Shown: piece by piece, positions 1 through 5,442 of the stretch
How positions within the stretch are numbered: position 1 is the stretch's first letter
Layout of the letters: the number at the start of each line of letters is the position of its first letter
NCBI GenBank assembly: GCA_013811645.1
Contig: JACCUU010000263.1
Coordinates: forward strand, 1-8,427
DNA: 8,427 nt
Reading direction: 5' to 3'
Origin: Actinomycetota bacterium
GTDB taxonomy: Bacteria > Actinomycetota > Thermoleophilia > Gaiellales > Gaiellaceae
The notes under the pieces: model-generated
Told to the model about the DNA's origin: nothing
The model's input: the letters and a program-made list of their open reading frames with translations, nothing else
Database searches by the model: none
Made by a program: the position numbers and the translations under genes

Positions 1-40
1 CTCCGTCGACGTAGACCACCTCTCGAAGCGTGCGAGGCAT
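1..40 (-). CDS. Probable thiolase (acetyl-CoA acetyltransferase family), N-terminal fragment
   Basis: Only the first 13 codons are inside the window; the gene runs off the left edge on the minus strand. From the ATG at 40-38 the reading is MPRTLREVVYVDG. This resembles the start of thiolases, which commonly open with a short tail and then a REVVIVDAVRTP-like first beta strand. Thiolases condense or cleave acyl-CoA (beta-oxidation, acetoacetyl-CoA formation). The catalytic Cys and His regions are outside the window, so the call rests on the N-terminus alone. The gene is divergent from the 66-755 gene, with 25 bases between the two start codons. No clear Shine-Dalgarno sequence precedes the ATG; a TATCGT (minus strand, 54-49) lies 8 bases upstream. 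Another protein with a similar first strand cannot be excluded. Confidence 0.5.
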   Translation of the reverse strand, partial: MPRTLREVVYVDG

Positions 41-48
41 CGGTGGGG

Positions 49-56
49 ACGATACT
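49..56. promoter_or_regulatory. Possible overlapping -10 elements for a divergent gene pair
   Basis: The 25-base gap between the two divergent starts holds ACGATACT. On the minus strand this contains TATCGT (a TANNNT -10-like hexamer) 8 bases before the thiolase ATG. On the plus strand it contains GATACT, 9 bases before the ATG at 66. No -35 match stands out. This is a sequence-only guess at leaderless or near-leaderless promoters. Confidence 0.2.
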
Positions 57-65
57 TCGCAGGTG

Positions 66-755
66 ATGAGCGGATCGAGCTCAACCTGGGAGGAACGCGC
101 GGCGCGCGCGATGGAGCGACACGACGACGGGGCGGCGAGCCTGCCCGATGACGCGGACGAACGGCAACGTCAGCTGACGCGCATGGGAAACGCGGCCTGG
201 GCGGCGGGGCTCTCGCTGCTCATGGCAGGCCGTGACGAGGACGGGCGAGTGTGGCTCCTGAGGGCTGCCGAGCGCTACCGCGAGAGCTGGCCGAATGCTC
301 CCGCGGGCAGTTGGGGGCGGCCGATCGGGGCGATGAAGTCACGACTCATCGCTGGCGATCGTGAGGGTGCGCTCGCAGATGCGCGGTGGTGTCTGGAGGC
401 AGGCGCCGCGGAGTCGGAGAGCCCGATCGGACGCTATGCGGCGGCTCTGGCGCATCTCGTGCGCGGCGAGGACGAGAAGGCCGGAGCGCTGGCTGTCTCG
501 CTCCGAGATCGTGACGATCTCCCGCGGGCCGTCGCCGGCTCGCTCGTCGCTCTCTCCTCTAGCGATACCAGCGCGTACGAAACGGCGATCCGCGAGCTGC
601 TCGACGACTTCGGCGGTCGGGAGGACTTCCTCGAGGACATTCCGGTGGCCGACACGGTGCTCGCGCTGCAGGCGCTGGGCGCGAGACGTGGGCTCGCCGT
701 AGTGCTGAACTCGCCGTTGCTTCCTCCAACAAAGAGGGGTCGAGCTTCAGCTTGA
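66..755 (+). CDS. Hypothetical helical, TPR-like protein
   Basis: A 229-residue soluble protein with no signal peptide or membrane segment. It is rich in Ala, Arg, Glu and Asp and looks almost wholly helical. Short helix pairs such as NAAWAAGLSLLMAGRDEDG, IGAMKSRLIAGDREGALADA and YAAALAHLVRGEDEKAGALA resemble tetratricopeptide-like repeats, each with a small-residue helix followed by an acidic turn. I do not recognise a named family and propose no function. Start: the frame opens after a stop at 12-14. A GTG at 30 would add 12 residues but would overlap the divergent thiolase start, so ATG 66 is preferred; neither has a strong ribosome-binding site. The last five codons (Gly-Arg-Ala-Ser-Ala) and the stop lie inside a palindromic repeat, so the C-terminus may have been reshaped by repeat insertion. 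It converges on proC. Confidence 0.72.
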   Translation: MSGSSSTWEERAARAMERHDDGAASLPDDADERQRQLTRMGNAAWAAGLSLLMAGRDEDGRVWLLRAAERYRESWPNAPAGSWGRPIGAMKSRLIAGDREGALADARWCLEAGAAESESPIGRYAAALAHLVRGEDEKAGALAVSLRDRDDLPRAVAGSLVALSSSDTSAYETAIRELLDDFGGREDFLEDIPVADTVLALQALGARRGLAVVLNSPLLPPTKRGRASA

Positions 756-809
756 CCTCGGTCTCAGGTCGAGCGCAACTCACACCGGAGGTCAGGCTGA
801 AGCCTGACC
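738..809 (-). repeat. Composite palindromic repeat, copy 1
   Basis: Two palindromes flank a short spacer. The first, at 738-746/749-757 (GGTCGAGCT, TC, AGCTTGACC), has one mismatch that would be a G-U pair in RNA. The second, at 790-798/801-809 (GGTCAGGCT, GA, AGCCTGACC), is a perfect 9-base inverted repeat. Read on the minus strand, the spacer holds CCGGTGTGAG directly followed by TTGCGC (788-773), which recurs in copy 2. The element lies between convergent genes and overlaps the stop codon (753-755) of the plus-strand gene. The perfect palindrome ends 8 bases from the proC stop and could act as a bidirectional terminator, but no T-run follows it. Confidence 0.8.
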
Positions 810-817
810 CGACCGTT

Positions 818-1639
818 TCAGTTCTGGCCTGCCGCCAGCTCTTTGGAGCGCACCATCGCCGCCTGGATCGCGTTGAAGAACGCCGCCCGCACACCGGCCA
901 TCTCGAGCTCCCGGATCGCCGCGATCGTCGTTCCGCCCGGCGACGTCACCATCTCTCTCAGCTCCACCGGATGCATCTTCTCGTCGCGAAGCTGCTTCGC
1001 CGTTCCGAGCATCGTCTGCACCACGAGCTGCGTCGAAATCTCGCGCGCGAGGCCGAGGAGGATGCCCGCTTCGATCATCGCCTCCGCCAGGAGCGCGAAA
1101 TACGCTGGCCCCGAGCCCGAGACCGCGGTGATCGCGTCCATCGCGTTCTCCGGAACCCGGACGACGGCACCGAGGTGCGCGAGCGCCTCTTCCGCCAGAT
1201 CGAGGTGCTCGTCTCCCGCGTGTGCGCCCGCACAAAGGCCGGCCATTCCCTCGTGCACGGTCGAAGGGGTGTTGGGCATCGCGCGCACGACCGGAACGTT
1301 GGCCGAGAGCCGGCCCTCGATCAGGGCAGTCGGGATCGCGGCTGCGACGGTGAGAACCGTCTGCTCGGGCAGGATCAGACCGCCGATCTCACCGAGCAGC
1401 CCCTCGATGTCCTGCGGCTTGACCGCGATCACAACGAGGGAGGCGCCGACGACCGCGTCGTGGTTGGAGAGCGTCGCGGCAACGCCATGGCGCTCGTGGA
1501 GCTCGGTCACGCGCTCGGCACGGCGCGAGGTTGCGGCGATCTCGTCCGGCTTGCGCCACTCCGACGAGAGCAGACCGGAGATGAGCGCCTCGCCGATCCG
1601 GCCCGCGCCGAGGATCGCGATCTTGCGGGAGTCGGCCAT
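818..1639 (-). CDS. proC: Pyrroline-5-carboxylate reductase
   Basis: ProC reduces 1-pyrroline-5-carboxylate to L-proline with NAD(P)H, the last step of proline synthesis, in the cytoplasm. The 273-residue length is normal for the family. The N-terminal Rossmann domain opens with IAILGAGRIGEAL (about residues 8-18), the dinucleotide-binding glycine loop. It is followed by VVIAVKPQ, a family hallmark, and VVRAMPNTP near residue 120. The C-terminal helical dimerisation domain has AVSGSGPAY and the ProC signature LREMVTSPGGTTIAAIRELE. No key residue is missing. It is the third gene of a minus-strand operon, starting 9 bases after the stop of the methyltransferase gene (1649). The ATG at 1639 gives the expected family N-terminus but has no obvious Shine-Dalgarno sequence, so coupled translation from the upstream gene is likely. 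Confidence 0.96.
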   Translation of the reverse strand: MADSRKIAILGAGRIGEALISGLLSSEWRKPDEIAATSRRAERVTELHERHGVAATLSNHDAVVGASLVVIAVKPQDIEGLLGEIGGLILPEQTVLTVAAAIPTALIEGRLSANVPVVRAMPNTPSTVHEGMAGLCAGAHAGDEHLDLAEEALAHLGAVVRVPENAMDAITAVSGSGPAYFALLAEAMIEAGILLGLAREISTQLVVQTMLGTAKQLRDEKMHPVELREMVTSPGGTTIAAIRELEMAGVRAAFFNAIQAAMVRSKELAAGQN

Positions 1640-1648
1640 GGCTGGAGT

Positions 1649-2299
1649 CTACGAGCGACTTTCGGGAACCGCTTCCGTCCACGCCCCTCGTTCGTCGAGC
1701 GATCGCCTCCGCCGCAGGCCCACCGCCGAGAGATCCGCGTCGAGCTCCCCGTCGGTCAGCAACCTCGACTCGAACACGTGGAAAAGCTCGTGCCCGCCCA
1801 CCTCGTACTGCATCTCCCCGGAGATGAGGGCGCCGTCCAGCTCGTAGCGCCGTAGCCGGAGGCGAACGTCGCCATGCCGGCTCCACTCGGTGTCCGGAGC
1901 CCAGGCGCGGGGAAAACCCTGCAGGAGCACCTGTCCACTCGGGAGCACGTGTCGCGCACAGCACTCGAGAAACGTCCGGCGGTTCTGGGGGTCCGGGGTG
2001 TTGATGAAGTTGCTTGCCAGCACGACGACGGGGAAGCGCCGCCCGAGGCTCAGAGTCTCCATGTCTGCCAGCAGGGTCTCCGCGCCACGTATGAACGCCA
2101 GCATCTCGGCCGAGTTGTCGACCGCGGCCACTTGGTGTCCGAGCCCGATCAGCTCATGCGTGATGCGACCCGCGCCCGCCCCGAGCTCGAGGATCTGACT
2201 TCCTGCGCGCACCGCCTCGTGGATCAGGCGGGCCTCGCCGAGCGAAGGCAGGCTCGCGTAGAGCAGGACGGGGCTTCCGTCGGGCGCGATCTCGGTCAC
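1649..2299 (-). CDS. Class I SAM-dependent methyltransferase
   Basis: A 216-residue protein with a Rossmann-type methyltransferase fold. Motif I is ILELGAGAGRITHELIGLG (residues 36-54), the glycine loop that binds S-adenosylmethionine. The acidic residue after the second strand is Asp61 in VAAVDNSAEML. Motif II/IV is VVVLASNFINTPD (91-103). The rest is a mixed alpha/beta tail with no recognised substrate domain, so the methyl acceptor is unknown. The open frame extends upstream to 2848, but that part is Arg/Pro-rich shadow translation of the glycosylase gene. The real start is the GTG at 2299-2297, whose bases overlap the TGA of the glycosylase gene (GTGA, a 4-base overlap), a classic translational-coupling arrangement. 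proC follows after 9 bases. The family fold is clear; a specific role cannot be assigned. Confidence 0.87.
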   Translation of the reverse strand: MTEIAPDGSPVLLYASLPSLGEARLIHEAVRAGSQILELGAGAGRITHELIGLGHQVAAVDNSAEMLAFIRGAETLLADMETLSLGRRFPVVVLASNFINTPDPQNRRTFLECCARHVLPSGQVLLQGFPRAWAPDTEWSRHGDVRLRLRRYELDGALISGEMQYEVGGHELFHVFESRLLTDGELDADLSAVGLRRRRSLDERGAWTEAVPESRS

Positions 2300-3129
2300 G
2301 CGGCGGGTCTGTACGCGGTGCGCACGAGCCGCGCGCGGTCGGCGCTCGCTCCCGGGACGAGCCCGCGTGCGAAGCCCGCGAGCAGGAAGACGCTCGCGAG
2401 ACCCTGCCACTCGCCGTAGGGCGCGAGCAGCTCGGCTGTTTCGGCCGGCTGCTCCGGCCAGCGTCCCCGGAGCGAGGCGAAGAGCTTTACGAGGCTCAAG
2501 TCCGCCACGAGGCCTGCGTCGTAGCGGCCGAGACCTTGCAGCGCAATCACGCCGACACTCCAGGGGCCGATGCCGCGCTCGCGCTGGAGCCGCGGGAGCG
2601 CAGTCGTCTCGTTGGAAGTCTTCAGGGACTCGAGGTCGACCTTTCGTACGAGTCGAGCCAGGGTGGCCGCACGGCTTTCGGCGAGTCCGCAGCCGGTCAG
2701 CGCGGCCGGCGACAGACGCGCCAGCGCTTCGCGCGTCGGCGGGGTCTCGCCGCACGCCCGGATCACGACCCGCTCGATTTCCCGTGCACGGCGCGACTGG
2801 ATCAGCTGGCCGCAGACCGCGCGCAGCGCCGCGTGCGCGACCGTGCAAGTTCGGGTCGTGCGCAGACCACGGAGCGCGCGGACGGACGGGCCGAGCAGGG
2901 GATCGCGCGCAAAGCGGCGGTGGAACTCGCTCGTGTCGTCGTCGAGCGCGAGCAGGAACCTGGCTTCGTCGACCGAGCGCTCACAGGATGCGCGAACAAA
3001 CAGGCTTCCGTCGTGGAGCTGGCTGGCTTCAACCCAGCGTCTACCCGTGAGCTCTGCCTTCCACATCTCGATCCTCGCGGTCAGCTTCAGGGAGTAGAGA
3101 CCCTGGGCTCGGATGACCGCCTCGACCAT
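2296..3129 (-). CDS. DNA-3-methyladenine glycosylase II-like (AlkA, HhH-GPD superfamily)
   Basis: Probable base-excision repair glycosylase that removes alkylated purines from DNA by cutting the N-glycosidic bond. It has 277 residues, close to the usual AlkA length. Residues 11-50 (LYSLKLTARIEMW...) fit the N-terminal AlkA beta domain. AVCGQLIQSRRA (about 104-115) matches the AlkA helix with the GQLVS-type motif. The helix-hairpin-helix is at about 178-200 and contains GIGPWS (186-191). VADLSLVK carries the expected catalytic aspartate, Asp210. There is no C-terminal Cys cluster, so no iron-sulfur cluster of the EndoIII type is expected. It is the first gene of the operon with the methyltransferase and proC. 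The ATG at 3129 gives a normal N-terminus; only a weak GGCGAG precedes it. The exact substrate (3-methyladenine or broader) is inferred from the family. Confidence 0.88.
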   Translation of the reverse strand: MVEAVIRAQGLYSLKLTARIEMWKAELTGRRWVEASQLHDGSLFVRASCERSVDEARFLLALDDDTSEFHRRFARDPLLGPSVRALRGLRTTRTCTVAHAALRAVCGQLIQSRRAREIERVVIRACGETPPTREALARLSPAALTGCGLAESRAATLARLVRKVDLESLKTSNETTALPRLQRERGIGPWSVGVIALQGLGRYDAGLVADLSLVKLFASLRGRWPEQPAETAELLAPYGEWQGLASVFLLAGFARGLVPGASADRARLVRTAYRPAA

Positions 3130-3165
3130 CTCGCCAGACTAGAGGCAAGGTCTGACCGACCGTAT

Positions 3166-3254
3166 GGGGGCCAGGGCTTTAGCCTGTCCCCGGTGTGAGG
3201 TCGTTGCGCGGACACGGGAACCTCGAAGACGGGGTCAGGCTGAAGCCTGACCCC
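3166..3254 (+). repeat. Composite palindromic repeat, copy 2
   Basis: A second two-palindrome element, in the 138-base gap between divergent genes. The left palindrome (3166-3191) is imperfect, centred on GGCT-TT-AGCC. The right one (3231-3241/3244-3254) is a perfect 11-base inverted repeat, GGGGTCAGGCT with its complement around GA. The spacer carries CCGGTGTGAG (3190-3199) and TTGCGC (3204-3209). These are the same words as in copy 1 but with four extra bases between them, and in the opposite orientation. The palindrome centres are about 63 bases apart here, against 52 in copy 1. Since both neighbouring genes start outward from this gap, their promoters must lie in or next to the repeat. 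Confidence 0.82.
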
Positions 3255-3267
3255 AGCGGATAGCGCC

Positions 3268-3879
3268 GTGAACCTCGTCGACTCGATCTCTCTCCGCTCC
3301 CGGCGACGCAAGCTCGACCTCTTCCTGGAGAAACTGCACCCAACTCCGAGCACCTCAGTCCTCGACGTAGGGGCTGACGAGCTCGGGTTCGGCGAAGGCG
3401 ACGGCTGCGGGACGCTCAACTTCTTCGAGGAGCTATATCCGTGGCCAGAACGGATCACGGCGCTCGGACTGCAGGACGGCGATGCGTTTCGCGCCCGCTA
3501 CCCACATGTCCGCTACGTCCAGGGAGACGCCTGCGCGCTCCCCTTCGCCGACGGAGAGTTCGACATCGTCTTCTCGAATGCGGTGATCGAGCATGTGGGT
3601 GACCGCGCGCGACAGCGGCGCTTCGTCTCGGAGGCGCTCCGCGCGGGGCGGCGCGTGTTCCTCACGACCCCGAACCGCCGCTTCCCGATCGAAGTTCACA
3701 CGCGACTGCCCTTCGTGCACTGGTTTCCGGACCGGCTTGCCCATCAAGTGTACGACGCGACGGGAAGAGGCTTCGCGAAGGACGTGCACCTGCTCTCGAA
3801 GAGGTCGCTCGAGTCCCTCTTCCCGGGCCGCGTCCGCATCGTCAACCTCGGGCTGACGTTGGTGGCCATTGTCGACTAG
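3268..3879 (+). CDS. SAM-dependent methyltransferase (Methyltransf_11-like), probably linked to surface glycan synthesis
   Basis: A 203-residue class I methyltransferase. Motif I is VLDVGADELG (31-40), a degenerate form lacking the GxGxG loop. It is followed by a Gly/Asp-rich stretch and NFFEELYPWPERITALGL. The Methyltransf_11 centre is clear: GDACALPFADGEFDIVFSNAVIEHV (residues 86-110), then VFLTTPNRRFPIEVHTRLPF (130-149). The HTRLPFVHWFP stretch is typical of a methyltransferase group found beside polysaccharide genes. The O-antigen ligase-like gene follows on the same strand after 97 bases, which supports a role in glycan or lipid-linked sugar modification, though the acceptor is unknown. 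The start is the GTG at 3268, 13 bases after composite repeat copy 2, with no clear ribosome-binding site. With motif I degenerate, cofactor binding is expected but not certain. Confidence 0.83.
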   Translation: MNLVDSISLRSRRRKLDLFLEKLHPTPSTSVLDVGADELGFGEGDGCGTLNFFEELYPWPERITALGLQDGDAFRARYPHVRYVQGDACALPFADGEFDIVFSNAVIEHVGDRARQRRFVSEALRAGRRVFLTTPNRRFPIEVHTRLPFVHWFPDRLAHQVYDATGRGFAKDVHLLSKRSLESLFPGRVRIVNLGLTLVAIVD

Positions 3880-3950
3880 AGGCCTGACGTGAAACTCACG
3901 GCGGGCCGGATGGCGGCCACGACATGGCGCCGGATCGCCACCCTCCCTCC

Positions 3951-3971
3951 GTTCAGGCTTGTAGCCTGCAC
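3951..3971 (+). repeat. Single palindromic repeat of the same family
   Basis: GTTCAGGCT (3951-3959), loop TGT, then AGCCTGCAC (3963-3971): a 9-base stem with one mismatch and the same CAGGCT/AGCCTG core as the two composite repeats. It ends 5 bases before the GTG of the O-antigen ligase-like gene, so it may affect translation initiation or end the upstream transcript. The rest of the 97-base gap (3880-3950) shows nothing I can name. Confidence 0.65.
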
Positions 3972-3976
3972 GGCGA

Positions 3977-5437
3977 GTGAGTGCGCCGCCCGGCTTGGTC
4001 GTGACCGCCCCCGACGGCGCGTCAGTTTCACATCAAACCTCTAGCTCGCTCGCGCAACGTCTCGCCGCTCTCGCGCTCATCGCGTTGGTGGTCGGCCTGG
4101 CGCTCCACAACGCGGCCATGGCCCAGCTCTGGGATCTCGGCGTGCGCGGCTCGGCGCTCGACGTCGTCGCAGCCTGGAAGGAAGCGCTGCTGCTCCTGGG
4201 CATCGGGCTGGCGGCGTGGGCGGTGCGTGGCCGGCCGACGCTTCGGACCGTGGACGTTCTTGCAGCCGTCTACGCGCTCGTCATCCTCGTCTACGCCTTG
4301 ATTCCGCAGGACTCGCTGGGCGGCGAGGCGACCACGCGGGGGGAGCTCTTCGCACTGCGCCACCACCTGCTTCCGGTCGCGGCCTACGCTTTCGGGCGGC
4401 TGCTGTCGGAGCGTTGCCGGGAGCAAAGCGGGTTTGCGGCCGCAGTCGTGCTCGTGGCCGGAGGAGTCACGGTGATCGGGCTCCTCGACCTCGCCTTCGT
4501 CAACCTCCAGGCTTGGCGAGACTCGGGTGTGCCCGGCTGGTATCGAGAGCAGCTCGATCTCCGCTACGAGGGCCTGTCGGGCCTACCGGAGAACTGGGTG
4601 TACAACACCGGAGACGAGCAAAATCCGATCCGGCGGCTCGTCTCGACGTTCCTCTCGCCGCTGGCGAGCGCCTACGCGCTCGTCGTAGCGCTCATCTACG
4701 TGGTCAGCCGGAGGTTTCGCTGGTGGTGGGGCGTGCTGGTGGTCGTGCTCTACGCGGGACTTCTCTACACGCACACTCGCGCCGCGTTCGGCGCGCTCGT
4801 CGTCGGGCTCGTCGTGCTCGCGCTCGCCCAGCGGAGGCTGGCCCCGGTCGTCTATGCCGCCGTGTCAGTCGCAGTCGCGGCGCTCTTCCTCGTGGCGTAT
4901 CCCGGTATCGGCCCTTCGACCAGCTACACGCCGCAGGAGCTCGAGTTCCTGCGAGCGAACGCCGAGCGCGAGCCGGGGGAGAGCTCCAACCCGTTCGCCA
5001 CCGACGAATCGTCGACGGCGAGCCATTGGCGGAATCTCCGTGAGGGGATCAGCACCGTCCGTGTCCATCCTCAGGGCTACGGGCTCGGCAACGCGGGGGT
5101 CGTGGCCAAGCGCACCGGTGTGGAGATCAAGGCCGGCGAGTCGACGTACACGGAGCTCGGGGTCGATGCAGGAGTCGCCGGGCTCGCGGCGTTCTTGCTC
5201 TGGAACGTCATGGTGCTGCTCGCGCTCTGGCGGCGGGAGCCCTGGGTGGCGGGGGCCTTCGCCGCCGTTCTCCTGCTCGGCTTGCAGACCGACGTGATCG
5301 GCGTGCATTGGCTTGCGGTCGTCGTCTGGGCTGCTGCGGGAATAGCGCTCGGCCGTCCGCCTGCGAGACCGGCTCTCGAGGGCAAGATCGAGACCGCCGC
5401 CGACCCGAAGCCGGCCGCGACTACCGAGTCGAGCTGA
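3977..5437 (+). CDS. O-antigen ligase/polymerase-like membrane protein (Wzy_C family)
   Basis: A 486-residue polytopic membrane protein of the O-antigen ligase family, which joins or polymerises lipid-linked glycans outside the membrane. I see about eleven or twelve hydrophobic segments: near 28-46, 66-83, 92-110, 128-142, 153-177, 224-244, 248-264, 266-284, 291-308, 400-418, 424-437 and 441-459. The Wzy_C core is LLYTHTRAAFGALVVG (262-277), with the conserved Arg at 268. A large extracellular loop (about 310-398) holds a conserved-looking HPQGYGLGNAG (364-374) and GESTYTELGVDAGVAG, as in WaaL/Wzy-type enzymes. The substrate cannot be told; in a Gram-positive-type cell it would be a wall or capsular glycan rather than LPS. 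The N-terminal 25 residues and the Ala/Pro-rich tail after 460 are cytoplasmic-looking. The start is GTG 3977. It converges on the M28 peptidase gene, with 5 bases between stops. Confidence 0.85.
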   Translation: MSAPPGLVVTAPDGASVSHQTSSSLAQRLAALALIALVVGLALHNAAMAQLWDLGVRGSALDVVAAWKEALLLLGIGLAAWAVRGRPTLRTVDVLAAVYALVILVYALIPQDSLGGEATTRGELFALRHHLLPVAAYAFGRLLSERCREQSGFAAAVVLVAGGVTVIGLLDLAFVNLQAWRDSGVPGWYREQLDLRYEGLSGLPENWVYNTGDEQNPIRRLVSTFLSPLASAYALVVALIYVVSRRFRWWWGVLVVVLYAGLLYTHTRAAFGALVVGLVVLALAQRRLAPVVYAAVSVAVAALFLVAYPGIGPSTSYTPQELEFLRANAEREPGESSNPFATDESSTASHWRNLREGISTVRVHPQGYGLGNAGVVAKRTGVEIKAGESTYTELGVDAGVAGLAAFLLWNVMVLLALWRREPWVAGAFAAVLLLGLQTDVIGVHWLAVVVWAAAGIALGRPPARPALEGKIETAADPKPAATTESS

Positions 5438-5442
5438 TCAAG

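Noticed and set aside
790..809. Perfect palindrome as a classical intrinsic terminator
   Set aside because: The stem is strong but no T-run follows on either strand, and the same palindrome recurs as a dispersed repeat; kept as a repeat with a possible terminator role.
752..1855. Long plus-strand open frame of 367 codons opposite proC
   Set aside because: It is a shadow of proC and the methyltransferase gene: Arg/His-rich with no fold pattern, while the minus strand encodes unmistakable ProC motifs.
2785..2830. GQL in place of GQQ in the AlkA-like helix, as a possible defect
   Set aside because: The GQLVS form also occurs in characterised AlkA enzymes such as that of E. coli, so it is not an anomaly.
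2300..2848. N-terminal extension of the 1649-2299 methyltransferase
   Set aside because: The added part is Arg/Ala/Pro-rich, overlaps the glycosylase gene in another frame and has no domain pattern; the GTG in the GTGA overlap is a better start.
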